Source: Spirodela intermedia (lineage: Eukaryota > Streptophyta > Magnoliopsida > Alismatales > Araceae). From it: 64,000 bases of DNA. The first letter of the stretch is position 1; each line of letters opens with the position of its first letter. Positions 10,020-26,453 of the stretch are shown here, piece by piece. A model generated the notes under the pieces. It did not search any database. It was not told where the DNA came from and saw nothing but the letters and a program-made list of their open reading frames with translations. The DNA is taken from NCBI GenBank assembly GCA_902729315.2, contig LR746265.1, positions 6,516,892-6,580,891 on the forward strand, written 5' to 3'. Made by a program: the position numbers and the translations under genes.

Positions 10020-13000
10020 TCAGCTCCTGGACCTCCGCGCCGGGGATCGGCTGCCACAAGGGAAACAAATGGGAAAGGCTATCGTGATCAGGCGAGGAAT
10101 TATACCAAAGGTGAGATTTATTTTTTCATATGGGCTGAAGGAAGGGTCCTTACCTTCTGTATCTGGGGGGCTCGGGGCTACGATTCCGGTCATAGGCGCC
10201 GCCGGGGCCGTCGTCATATTTGTCGTAGGCGGGGCTGCGGGGACGCCCGTAGTCAGGGCTCGGCCGGCGACCGTAGTCCGGGCTTGGGCGGCTCCTATAT
10301 CGTTGCGGGCTGGGAGAACGATCGTAGGCCCCGTCGCCGTGCCGGCCTCTTGGGCTGTCGCGTCGGCTTCCTCGCTCATCATCGTCTCTGAGGGCGTATT
10401 CTACGGACACCTGTCTATCCATGATCTTGCTGCAGAACGTTTTGGGGAGGTTGGGTCATTGTTGGCTCCATAAAGAAATTATAAAACCTCGGGTTTAATT
10501 AATACACTATAATGCTAGAATACAAGAAAGAAATTATAGGGAATGATTGGAAATTCAAACACATAAAACCCATGCGATGATGCCAAAGAGAAAAATAAAT
10601 GAAATTGAAGGTGACATCGAATTCGGTAACAATGCCTGAGAAAGATCGAGTTGACTAAATCAAGAACTAACCTCAAGTTTGTGTGCTCGAGGGCATTGGT
10701 GGCATCCTCTTGTGTCTCAAACTGGACAAAGGCAAAATTCCTGCGGATTCGCACATTCAAGACCCTGCCGTAGGGTTCGAAGTGCCTTTCGATGTCCCGG
10801 ACCCTCGTATTGATCGGATCGAAATTGATGACAAATAGGGTTTTAGTTGGCTTCATGCTTGATCCTGATCTGGAACCTTCACGATGCCGAGGACCACGGT
10901 CACCCTGCTGAAAAGAGACCACGATTGTTGCTTATTATTGTATGCCAATATAAAAATTAAAAATTAGAGCATGTTACTAAAACGGAATCACAAAATTACC
11001 CTTGCCCACTCCACAGAAAGTTTTCGTCTGCCATAGCCAAAAGGTGTGCCATCAAGCCCTCGAATTGCATCATCAGCATCAGTTTCATCATCGAAGTAGA
11101 CAAATGCAAAGCCTGGACAAATATGAAAAATTATAACACGGAAAAGAACGCAGCACGCATCCAGATTTCTGTTTCTGGTTACCATATCCGTATTGCATTT
11201 AGTACAGGATTTTACTAGTTCCTGTGAGAACAGAGAAGTAAGTACAACACCTGCACATATGGGAGGTTCCCTGGTGAAATAAGTATGTGAATATGGAGCC
11301 TCGCATGAAGAACTAAATCATGATGTCACTAAAGTTAGAGCCCAAGAACTGAGAAGGCATTGCCGAGCATGATTCGCCATTAATAACAGATCAAACTTCC
11401 GGTAGTGGCATGGCTCCTCAATGATAATTCTTGGCAAACAAGGCAGGGGTCAGCTACGGATGAGCATGTGAAGGTAATGAAGAGTGCTGGATGAGAATGT
11501 AAGATGCCGGTGTGCTGGCATGATGGTTTCCTTGGCATGGAAGGTTTTTTGGCATTTGCACGGAACGCTGGGGAAGCCCAGTTAGAGCATGACTTCCCTT
11601 AGGAGTTCCTGCGTCAAAAAAAAAATTCAATATTCCATGTCTAATTGACATCACAAACGTAGTAATCTTACTCTTAATATATTTCTTCTCTGTCATGCAA
11701 GGGAACTGAAGTCAAGCTTACCCACTACAAAACTGGCACCCCAGTAAAGAAAACTGAAAAGAGGGAAACAGTAGCTACAAACTGCTGATCCTTCCCACGA
11801 AAGGTGAAAAAAGCCCTCTTACATTGAAATTTAAGGTCAACCAACTTGATGTCTTTCTTCTCATGCGAAGGAATGATATCCAACACCTAAATTGCACATA
11901 CTCCTACACAATCTCTTAAAAAAAATATAAAAATAAATAAATAAAAATAATTATGTATGTATTACACTGGTAAGATTCCCACAAGTTGTGAAAATGATTT
12001 GATAGTTAAAACAGCGAGAGTCTCTTTTTTGAAATCATTTAGGGTATAACAACAGCACGACTCAACCTTTCAAGAAATTTATCATCACAGATACTTATTG
12101 CCGTTGCCAGGGAATAATGGTAGGCACAACATGTCGCTCACATCACTTCAACATCTCCCCAGAAATACTCTAAGAATCAATTGGCAAGAAATATATTCGA
12201 ACCATTATGGACACATACACAAGACTGATTGATAGGGATATGTGATTCGCGGGCCTGATAAAAACCTTTTGAATTTTCAGAATACGACATAAAGGTCTAA
12301 GAAACAACCTGACGTCAGAAAACACATTTCCAAAGGAACCTGAGCTTCTCAGGCTATTTTCAAGACAGACGGTAAAAAGCTTCTTAGGTAGCCACAGTCC
12401 ACTAGCAATTATTACCAGGATGTGGAGGGCAATAGTTCAGATGAAGGCGTCATTAGACACCAAAATTGTACACTTGAAAATTATATTTAACTTAGAAAGA
12501 AATGGTGAATTTCAGTCTGCAAAGAATCAAGGTTGTCCACTTGAATTCAATATACGAAAAACCATACATGGATTAGCTTACTTTTAACGTCCGAGAAGCC
12601 ATATCCACTATAAACACGTTCGCAAAATGGATTATAATATATAACTTATTGTCTGAAAAATAGCGAACTACGACTTTCCTGAAACGCTAAGGATGCAAGA
12701 CGTGAATGCTTCATATGAGCACTTGTACAGGAGTAACACGTGAGAACAAGATCATTGGATCATTCAAACGGATAATGCAATATGAGCATCAGATGTTATC
12801 GCCTCACTATTAGAGAACATGGCAGGAGAAAGTTCGAAGTTTAAAATTTGCAGGCAAGGAATGGCAGAGCCCCTTTGTACGAGAAAAAGCCGAAACCTTT
12901 TAGACAAAATAGCCTCGAAAAACTAATTACCCAAGGGGAAAACCCGGAAAAAATGACCCGAAGATTCTTGAGTCTCACCGGATTTCATATCGACGCGGTC

Positions 13001-13084
13001 CACCTTCCCGTACTTGGAGAACAGCCGCTCCAGATCATACTGACGCGTCTCGTAGTCAAAGTTCCCACAGAAAACAGGCCTCAT
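10020..13084 (-). CDS. SR splicing factor, plant RS subfamily (RS31/RS40-like)
   Basis: This is a nuclear splicing regulator with two RRMs and an RS-rich tail. Minus-strand exons are 13084-12979, 11112-11000, 10907-10672, 10429-10154 and 10050-10020, all in phase, giving 253 residues. RRM1 starts at the N-terminus (MRPVFCGNF, then RNP1-like FAFVYFDD). RRM2 begins near residue 92 ([15 protein letters not shown]1-like RNFAFVQF). The tail has repeated SPDYGR/RSP units and ends in RSPARRSRS from a 31 bp terminal exon. If the intron after 10154 is not removed, a stop follows at once. Intron 1 is 1866 bp, while the other introns are 92 to about 240 bp; plant RS genes typically carry a long alternatively spliced intron near this place. 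The exon 3 acceptor is a tandem CAGCAG. Confidence 0.92.
11113..12978 (-). other. Long first intron of the SR gene with a candidate poison exon
   Basis: The intron is AT-rich and shows no independent gene. On the minus strand a strong acceptor (a run of T, then GACGCAG) ends at 11609. Splicing exon 1 to 11608 would give about 51 extra codons and a stop at 11454. That is the layout of a cassette or poison exon. The downstream donor is not clear by eye. Confidence 0.5.
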
Positions 13085-13440
13085 CTTCTCGACTATCCTC
13101 GAAAAGGACTCGCTCAAAAGAGATTTCAGCAACCGGAACACGCGTACGAGCACCAAGGCGGAACCCTAACCTCGGCGAGGAAACGCGGCGCCGAAGACAG
13201 ACACTGACAACCGGACACGAGATCGTCAGAGCAGATGCGCTTCGAACCCTAGCAAACCCTCCGCGGAAAGAGCAGCACCATACCTTCTCCAAAAACCCTA
13301 CCGCGAAAAAATTAGCCTTGGTGAGGTGAAAAAAGACCACATTTATTAAATACCCCGACGACCCATCCCATTTTCGCCGTGGACCCGTCCCACGGCCCGT
13401 CAACAATCCGGCCCATTAAGAAGCTCCGTCTCTCTCCTCG
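13085..13440 (-). promoter_or_regulatory. SR gene leader and promoter with telo-box and site II motifs
   Basis: Upstream of the SR start the plus strand shows AAACCCTA (13293-13300), the telo-box, and AACCCTAA near 13160. GGCCC-type motifs lie at about 13394 and 13411 (GGCCCATTAAG). A CACGTG G-box core lies at about 13441. Telo-box plus site II motifs are typical of growth-linked housekeeping promoters in plants; activity here is inferred. Confidence 0.5.
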
Positions 13441-15138
13441 CACGTGTCTATTCACATGTACCGACTTTTAAACCTAAAATAAATAAAATGAATATCATAT
13501 CAACCTAATTAAATTAAAATAATTTATTTAAGTCACGACATATTATAGAAATATTCCCATTAAATTAAATTCCGAGAAATTTACCTGCCCAGCTCGTATA
13601 AAGGCTTTAATTAAATGATGATGAGCACCATTTCATTTTTTATGGATCTATCTATATATATATATATATAATAGAATATTTATTAAATCATCGCGCGTAA
13701 ATACTTAATAATAATATGTGACTCATTATATCTCGATATTATTTTTTACGATTTTTTAATCATAATTCATTATCCTACGTGTACTCAGCTTTGGGAATAA
13801 ATGACGTCACCGTGCCACATAGCCGAAGGTTGGCCGGCGGGAGATATTCTCCGGCGAGCAGCGGCGATTCTGTTCCTGTCTCCCTCCGCCGCCGGTTTGA
13901 CTTTCTCTGACCAGGAAAGATTAGCTTCCTCCATGCAGAGACTCTGCAGAGAAGAGATCGACGACAGTGACCGAAGTGGTGGGGGGGCCGATGAAAACTG
14001 ACAGGTGGCAGTTATATTGGAGAGCAACTGCCCCTCGATTGGAGTCCACGTAATGCCGGGACTGAGAACCGCCGGCCGGGGAGGAGACGGCGATGGCGTC
14101 GGGGACGATGGAGAAGCTGCGGTTGTACTCTGGTACGGGAGGCTCCCCTTCGCCTTCCCCTCCCTCCCCCCCCCAACCCACTCGCCCCTCACTCTCCACT
14201 ATCCCGCCCGCCCTTTCCTCTTTCTCTTCCTCTCTTTCATTAATTTGCTCACCTATTGCGGGTGGTTTCTCCGGATCGTGGGGCATCGTGTTCGCTATCC
14301 ATTGTCGTGGTTCCTCCCGGCACCCGCCTCCCTCGGCGTACTGTCTGTAATTTTTCGTGTTTCCCGGTTCGATTGTCTCCGTTTCTGCTGCTGGATTTCT
14401 CGTACTTTTCAATGTATGTGAATCAATTGAGCTTCGAATAATTGATCGCTTCTCGTTCCGCGGCCGTGGGATTTGCGGGGTGGGTCGGAGGATGCTTGGA
14501 TGCTTTCCCCTTGTCAATTTCCCAAAATTATTGCGTCTCCGAGGTACGTTTACACGCTGTTTTTTCATTTCTTAGGGTTGAGGGAGGGGTTGGATCCATG
14601 AAAGGCCAGTGTGGGTTGCTGGTGGGAACTCGGGTGACCTAAGGGAGTGCAAAACCGTTTTCATTCCTGATCGTCGGAGAAACCATGAAAAGGAAAGCTT
14701 CTTTCTCTCTTCTCCTCGTTCGCGTTCTTCTGTTGCTCGTTATTGTTTCTCCTCGAATGAACCCCCATGGTCGCCCCGTCACATCTGCCTTACTGCTCAT
14801 CCATGTTTAGACTATCAATTTCTGGATTCGTTTTTTGGTTGTTTATGATGTTTTGTTCGACCTGAAAAAGAAAGGAGAAAGGTGAGAAAATGACAGTTTC
14901 TTGTTGTTTCCTGTCTTCCCACAGAAACTTGAAATCCACACTACCATGGACTTTGCAGTCAACCTTTTTTTTTCATTTTTTTGCAGATGAGAATTTGACT
15001 TTTGTTCGATCCAATTCACATAGAACAGCCTCCATTTTCTTAGTTCTTGGCTTCTTAGAGCCTCCCCTGGGGCCTTCCGCTTAAAATTCTCAGAAAAGAA
15101 GAGTGCCAGTTGTCTGTCGCAATCAGCTCTGCAACCAT
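13441..15138 (+). other. Upstream and leader region of the Ca2+-ATPase gene
   Basis: The left part (13441-13790) is AT-rich with a TA repeat at 13654-13670. A perfect TGACGTCA palindrome, a bZIP site, lies at 13802-13809. The 13800-14350 part is GC-rich and may contain the first leader exon. A clear acceptor (pyrimidine run, then TTTGCAG) ends at 14986, so the leader is probably spliced before the start at 15139. Several short ATG frames (for example from 14094) would then be leader uORFs or intronic. No independent gene was recognised. Confidence 0.5.
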
Positions 15139-19545
<4,407 letters not shown>

Positions 19546-20533
19546 GCCCGGTGAGGGGTTCTGACCTGTGATGCCATGAATAATCTTCGATGCTAAGTAT
19601 GAATAGTCCAGTAACCGTAGAGCTGGGTCCCATGAGCAGCTGCCAGATGTAGACTCACTCACATCCCTGAATTTTTGTAAAAATCCCGTCTTTTTTCTGG
19701 TTTGTTGACGTTTGACCCCGCTGGGTTGTCTTGTTCTTGGGAGGATTACTGATTTGGATAAGTAGCTGCTGAATACAGATATATTTTTACAGAAATCTCT
19801 ACCTTCCCTGGTTTATTGATGTGGAGGCTGCAGGGTTGACTTGTTCGGGAGCAGACTACTCATTTTTCTAAGTCAAACTGGATGTTTTTCTAAGTAAATA
19901 TTTAATTTACTATATTTTGGATGGAAAATATTTGACTCGATAATTTTTTTGTACATTTCGTATATATGAGGGAAAATATTTAAGCTAGCACTCCCATGTG
20001 ATTTCGCTTATTTATTGGTGTTAAAATAAATTGAAATACTCGTTGAGGAGTTGACTATATTTTGTAATAATATTTTTTTTGGAAATTTATTTTCAAGGGT
20101 TTATTGATAAAAAGATAACCGGAAAGTAAAGGAGATAAAAAAATTACTAATCGTTGAGGAGTTTTATGAAAACAATTAAAGAACACGTGGCCAGAAATCA
20201 AGACAGTATTTAAATAATATTGCACATATATCCTCGTTGGCCAGAAAGTTAAAAAAAGGAAATATTATTGGCGGGACAACGCGTGGCACGTCTTCCCCTT
20301 CCCCACTGATGCGACGCCGTCAGCCGTCCGTTCGGGGAGGCCCAGAAGGACGAGAACTGCCGGCGGTCTAGGTCTCTACGAATAGCGTGGTGTGTTCTTC
20401 TTCCACCAGGCGATCTCTCTCTCTCTCTCTCTCCCTCCCTCCCTCCCTCCCTGTCTCTTCTCTTTCTCTCTCTCCCTGTCTCCCTCTCGCTCTCTCCTGG
20501 CGTAGGTTGGCTTCCCTCTCGTTGCTGAGAACG
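19546..20533. other. Intergenic: ATPase 3' region and nuclear speckle gene promoter
   Basis: After the ATPase stop come about 250 bp of probable 3' UTR, then an AT-rich stretch to about 20250. At 20413-20452 a CT/CCCT pyrimidine tract sits in the likely leader of the next gene, about 80-120 bp before its start. No gene is seen. Confidence 0.6.
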
Positions 20534-23500
20534 ATGGCAGAAGGGTACTGGGTGTACAGCGATGGGCGGACGCAGGCGGGACAGCTCGCGCCCGCCCAAG
20601 CTGCCGCCCCTGTCAAGCGTCCCCGGCCCGACTACCCCGGTAAGTTCTCTTTCATTCGTGTTGCCTCTGGGGCTGATTCGACGGCTTATGTGGATTCTGT
20701 TACGCCTCTGGTTCCGCACCTTCGTCGTGCTAGGGTTTCAATCTGCAATTTGTCGGGCGCGTGGTTCCCTTCTGTGGGAATTTGGCAGCAGTATGATGTC
20801 TTATTGAAACGTAAAATTAGATGGCCCGGAGCAAGTTTTGAGAATTCTTGTTTCAATCAACCAGAACTCTCATTGGGAAAAATGAACAAGATAAATCATA
20901 ATATGACTTCAGGGGGTTTTACGTGGCATATTGAAACGTAAAATTAGATGGCCCGGAGCAAGTTTTGAGAATTATTGTTTCAATCAACTAGAACTCTCAT
21001 TGGAAAAAAAGAAGAAAAATCTTAATATGACTTCAGGGGTTTTTACGTGTAAGTTTGAGTAAAATGTAGACAAGGCTTACACGCGTCTCCCATGGAACTA
21101 CCTATTAGGAAATTATTGTGGTGAAAATAAGTTTGCAATGGTGAACCGTAACAATCTCTGTTTGCCGTACTCCTAAATGGTTCGATAATTCCGGCCACAG
21201 CTTGTAGTCGGCGCTGGTTTTGTTTAATTCTTAACTTAGAAAGAGGATCTAGCGTGTGAGTTTCTTAGTTGGGTTGTAATTTGTGTCATTGGTTTTTCTT
21301 AAATTTAGATTGGTGTGGATTTCACAAAATTAATACTTCTATTAGAGAAGGTGCTTCTCGTATTGATGTTTCTATTGGCCAATTTGCCTTGTGGGTGTAC
21401 TTCTATATTTTTGTTTCTGATTTCTCGATATTAGTTAGTTTTTTGAAGATATCGTTTTATTAAGGTTTAGCATCCCTGAAAAGTTCTACCAAGTTAATTT
21501 TTACCCTTCTAATATTTAATAAAGTATTTTTTAAAATGTTTGACTAGAATAGTGACAGTTCATTATTCTCCAGTTTCCAGATATATAGTTTATAAAAAAA
21601 GTATAATGGAGAGTTCTTTTTAGTACTTGGTTATTGTTTAGTCAATTAACAGTGAAGTGATGGTACCACGGTATATATTCATGGGGCAAGTTGATTTTTG
21701 TACCATGGTGTGCGTTCATAGGCGTGAGAGATGCTTTTACCATAGTATGACTCAAAATCAAGATGTCCACAGACTTTTGAGTTCACAATCAAAGAGTTCT
21801 ATCAGGTAAATCTAGCTTGACCATTTCAGGGCAATGACAGCCATGATTCAATTTTTTCCAGATACTTAACTGAACATTTTGATTTAAGTGTCTGATAAGA
21901 TGCAAGCATGTTATTCCATTAGTATTTTTTAAGGGTTTATAGAAACGAGGCAAAGTTTATGTACTATTCTGTGCATGTTTTCTTATGGTTTCGAACTCAA
22001 GATTTTTTATAAAATTTTTATACGCCAGAAGTTTAAGAGGGTGACAATATGTTGGTTTCGTGATCTACATTCTTCGTTAATCCAGATCAATGATTCATGG
22101 ATTCCTGTATACCGCTTCAGAAAATATAGTTACTGTGCCAAGTATTGCTAGAATTTCCAGTTTTATCAGTGAATCGTCATTAGACATCTTTCGGCTCCTC
22201 TCAGGGCACATTTTTTTGGTATGTTTAGTTTTCGATTTTATATTTTGAAACAATGTAGTTTTTGTGTTTTTTTTTTTGTCTGCTAAAATGTTTTGCTGAC
22301 TGACGCTACTTTCATTTTGAAGATATGGCTGGTGGACCAGAATATGGTGGTTATTTGCCCCGTGAGGAAGAAAGGGTTGGACAACAAGTAATCAGAGATA
22401 CTGAATCTATTTCAGCATCATATGATCGCTACCTGCGCAATGGGGTAATTAATGTGGCATGCTAGCGGTTTGATTATTTTATGCTGCTGGAAGCTACCTA
22501 ACATTATTTGGTGGAATTATTTTTTTCAGCAAGTTTCTTCTTTTGGTGGTGGAGAACCAGGGCGACCGGTGAGTGGAGGAATGCCTGCTCACCATGTCGA
22601 GGATCCACGTCTAATGAATGTTGGGACTGTGGATAGCCGTAGCATGGGGTATAATGTTGGTAGACCTGAAATGTCTTTACCTCCGGATGCATCCAACACT
22701 CTTTTTGTGGAAGGCCTCCCTGCAAACTGTACTCGCAGAGAAGTTTCTCGTATCCTTGGATAGTCTTTACTCCGTATTGTCTGTGAATGTTTTTTTTTTT
22801 TAAAGTCAGATCTATTTTCCATAGATTCTCCTTAGCTTGGACCTGTAGATGTTTTCCGTCCTTTTGTGGGATTTCGGGAGGTTCGACTTGTGACCAAGGA
22901 ATCCAGACACGTAAGATGTGCTCATTTCGTTTTCAATATACTTGCCATGTATTCCTGGCTCCGTGTTGATTAATCGCTTAACCTGTTCCCATTTGTTGCA
23001 GCCTGGTGGTGATCCACTTGTTTTATGTTTTGCTGACTTCTCTACTCCTGGCCAGGCAGCAATTGCTCTTGATGCCCTACAAGGTGAAAAGATCATGCTT
23101 GTTTGTCCTTTTCGTTTTTGTACGAAATTTCTTCATATGCAACTAGGTGCCATATTTGATGCTTTTATTGATATTTTACTGTCACAACAAAAAGGAACAG
23201 AATGTCTCCTAATGTTTTCCCTTTCCATTTAGTTTGGTTTCAATTTTAATATTGTGGGTCTCGCCTATTTATAATTATAGTATCCATTATCATGTACCTG
23301 TCAGTGTTCTATGCCGATGGCTTTGTCGATACTGCTCTTTGCTCCTATATTGCGATGTGTTTTGAATCAAATTAGGCTGTTACCGGGGCACGTCTTATTG
23401 TGCATCTGTGATCTATGGCTTCGTTTAAGGAGCTGTTTACGTAGCAGAATTCTACTGCATAACAACTTGACGGTCTCTAGTTATGTTATGGCAATGTGGT

Positions 23501-24269
23501 CTTAGTTTGATTGAAATTTCTCTTACCGTCTGTCTTCTTAAATAATAATTTATTCTTCAGAAATTCGATGCTGATGCTTTGTTGTCACAAGTGACGACAG
23601 ATGAGGAATGGCTGCAAGCTAATAAACTGGGTTACCATTGAAGCAGTGATATTGGCAAAAAGTGAAATAAAAGATAGAGTGGTAGATTTATTCTGTGCGC
23701 CCACTTTTATCTCAGTCCTGTAGCCTGGACGGTGTGGAACTTAAATAAACTATTCAATCTTTGATTTATTTGTGCAATTTGGAGAGCATTGACGGTGCTT
23801 ACTTGCACTTTTTTCCTCTTCAGATTGTGCTAAGAAACTTAGCAAATCTGTCTTACGTTTCCTGAAAATTTATTGGAACTATAAAGAAGTCTTATTCCGT
23901 ATTGAATTCACTTTGGTATTCGGGAGTGCCCATGAATTACACTTTTTCTCATTCCTGCATTCTTTAAGGATAGATAATTTCTATTTAAAACGGATGAAGT
24001 GGGTACGTGAGTGGTGATTTAGTGGTCCAAAGCTTTGAGAAAAGCCAAATGTGAGGGTCACTGACGTCTGTTAGATCGGCCTGTATGTGAGCTCGCTTCA
24101 TGTACCGGATGTTCCAGAGTAGGGTGCCCTGTTGCGTATCATCGAGTAGTTACGATTCGATTTTGCAGGTTATAAGTTTGACGAGCACGATCGAGACTCA
24201 GCCAACTTAAGGCTCCAATTCGCACGTTTTCCTGGTCCGAGGTCAGGTGGGCCTCGTGGCAGGCGTTGA
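20534..24269 (+). CDS. Nuclear speckle RNA-binding protein, NSR-like (one RRM)
   Basis: Arabidopsis NSRa/NSRb are RRM proteins of nuclear speckles that modulate alternative splicing and bind non-coding RNA in auxin responses; assignment here is by recalled similarity. Exons are 20534-20639, 22323-22444, 22530-22749, 22849-22910, 23002-23083 and 24169-24269, in continuous phase, giving 230 residues. The N-terminus (MAEGYWVYSDGR..., VKRPRPDY) and the segment RDTESISASYDRYL are family-typical. The RRM starts near residue 125 (LPPDASNTLFVEGLP), continues HVFRPFVGFREVRLVTKES and LCFADFSTPGQAAIALDALQ, and ends LRLQFARFPG before a Gly/Arg tail. The ATG follows the long pyrimidine leader. Introns 1 (1.7 kb) and 5 (1.1 kb) are long. 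Intron 1 holds a tandem duplication. Confidence 0.88.
20804..21047. repeat. Tandem duplication in intron 1, 127 bp unit
   Basis: Copies start at 20804 and 20931 with TTGAAACGTAAAATTAGATG. Both contain GGCCCGGAGCAAGTTTTGAG and ATATGACTTCAGGG, with a few substitutions and small indels. The high identity suggests a recent duplication. Confidence 0.92.
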
Positions 24270-24826
24270 CCCCACGAATGTTTTTTTAACTTCAGGTGAC
24301 GAATGCGTTTCCATGTGATCTGTGCGTTCTTTCTCGATCATCAATTACTTCAAAAGAGCGGCCGTGTTGCGTCATCAATTAACGACTTGTATTGAAATTA
24401 TTGCCAGATGGGCGCTGTCTGTACGTTTGAATGAGGATGTTCGTGTGCGTGAAGCGACGATTTAGTAGATTTCTCAAGTCGGAGTTTATTTATAGTTAGA
24501 ATGCCGCAAGGGTGTAGAACCGTTAGTAGTGATGTCGCCTGATACTTATCTAGATACTTGTGTTTAACTGCCCTCTTCTAGATACTTGCTCTTCTGTGAC
24601 TGCAGAATCGAAGCATCTAGTGGGTGCTAGCATTCTGTGTTTTTGAGATGGAAATGAGTATATGTCGTATCAGTGAACTCATATAAAAATTGTCATGGGT
24701 TTCATGCTGTGCTCCTCTTAATGCTCTAATTGAGTGTGAAAAGTTTATCGTTTGGGCTAATCGGATGTTGTTAATGCTCAGTGGGAGATTTCTAGGCTGC
24801 TTTTTTGTGATTTCTAGAAATCCTTC

Positions 24827-24855
24827 TCATCATCATCATCATCATCATCATCATC
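24827..24855. repeat. (CAT)n microsatellite
   Basis: About ten CAT units, followed by an interrupted continuation (CAGCATTCTTATCATCAG). Confidence 0.93.
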
Positions 24856-25228
24856 AGCATTCTTATCATCAGACAGCCAACAAACTGAATGATGTTTCTT
24901 CAGAGCTGCAGTACACGAAACCCTCTGAGTGTGGGAAGACTGGTTCAATGGATATGCGCAGTTTAAGGAATGATTCAATCCCATTCTTTGCTAAGAATGC
25001 TAGTCTGTGAAATTCTTATCGTGATCAGTGCGATGTGAATCTCTAGTTTTTTACTGTAATTGTTCTATTATGGATTGAGCGAGATGATGGGATTCTGCTC
25101 GGCTGATGCACAGATTAAGAGACAAAGTGACCCATCTATCCTGCGTCAACTGCTCCATTTAGATTCTTTTTATATATATACATTGGAATGGCTGCCCCCC
25201 AAGATTTTTCACTGGGATACCACCACAG

Positions 25229-25267
25229 TTTCTTCTTCTTCTTCTTCTTCTTCTTCTTCTTCTTCTT
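25229..25267. repeat. (TTC)n microsatellite
   Basis: About 12 perfect TTC units in the intergenic region before the PPR gene. Confidence 0.93.
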
Positions 25268-25652
25268 GGAGGGGAAAGGCCTTGGCGGGGTTGAACTTGT
25301 CTGGAGTAGCTCGCATTCTATTTTCTGTTGTTTGGACAGGCTTGACAGGTCTTGGATTCACCTCAGCAGCTTATCTTCTGGGTTCGTGAGATCTGTCCAG
25401 GTTCATTCAGACGGGTCCAAGGGATTGATTACAATCATGTTTGATGTACTGGGAAACGATGAACGACATTAGTTTGACGCACTCAAGTCAAGGCTTATTA
25501 AACCTTCCCCATCAAGGATGTAAGGTAATCTGTTGTTCTATGTCTGGGTATCCAAAAAAACTATGTTTTTCTCGCCTGTTTTCCCGGAAATTTCTATTTT
25601 TGGCGTTTTACCGCATCCTGTTTTGGTTGTCATGAAGCTACTCAATGATCAC

Positions 25653-25655
<3 letters not shown>

Positions 25656-25683
<28 letters not shown>
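25656..25683. repeat. (CT)n microsatellite
   Basis: A perfect CT run of about 14 units in intergenic DNA. Confidence 0.93.
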
Positions 25684-25684
<1 letters not shown>

Positions 25685-26453
25685 TGGGTCACCATTGAAA
25701 GAGTTGGCACTATTTGGGCAATATCAGGTCTCTACAGTAATCCAGCTTGGAGTCTATGTTCTGGGTTATTTCCTGCCAAGTAAGGAATCTATATTTGCAC
25801 AATAATAGTATCATGTTGCTGGTGGAGAAGGTATCAATCAGCTGAATATGGAGGAATGCTGATTGTTGCGACGTATTAAGAAGCTATCTACAGACTTTGT
25901 GGGAGGAATGAACTCGCAGGGTTGCACTTGTTCCACTTATATCGCTCATTTTCTGTGTGCATTGTCCAATCCAGGAAGAGGGACTCCGTATGAAGGCTTC
26001 AGGTTTGTCATCAGAAGGGTCAACGGGCTCCTTTAACCTATTTATGGAATTGTTGACTGAGATATCCACGTAGAGCTAGAGATAGAGATAGAGAGAGATT
26101 TCACCCAGTTGGAGCATTCTCAATGGATGTAAGCGTGACCCATCTTTGTTATCAAGGGCAATTTTGTGGGGAGTAGGAGATGAAACGTTGGATCTTCCCT
26201 GAAATATCTTTGCGATTAGGGTTCATAAATAGAATCTGTGACGATAGAAGTTCTTTTTTTACATAAAACTATGAAAATATATGGGATATTTGCTTTCCCT
26301 TTCTTTTTTTGGCAAAAGAAGGGTTTCATTCCGAATGGGTTCCGAGTGATTCTTTGGGGCGGGTGAGAGAGCAGGCATTGCGGCTGATCAGACAGAAGAA
26401 AAAGGCCGATCAGGCATGCGGGGGGGCGTCTGAGGCGGCGAGTCTCTCGTGTT

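Larger units (their letters stand above)
24270..26453. other. Intergenic, microsatellite-rich, no gene recognised
   Basis: The stretch holds the 3' UTR of the nuclear speckle gene and the promoter of the PPR gene. It has a CAT trinucleotide run (24827-24855), a TTC run (25229-25267) and a CT run (25656-25683). Short open frames through these runs, such as a poly-His frame at 24690-25010, look accidental. No tRNA-like or transposon-like structure was seen. Confidence 0.6.

Noticed and set aside
14094-14350. Plus-strand frame starting MASGTMEKLRLYSG as an N-terminal exon of the ATPase
   Set aside because: ECA2-type proteins begin at the MEEKLFPAW segment (15139), so this is at most a leader uORF.
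13921-14568. 215-codon minus-strand frame upstream of the Ca2+-ATPase
   Set aside because: The translation has no recognisable motif, and the region has leader and promoter features of the plus-strand gene.
24690-25010. Frame with ten consecutive His codons
   Set aside because: Produced by a CAT microsatellite; the flanking translation shows no conservation or domain.
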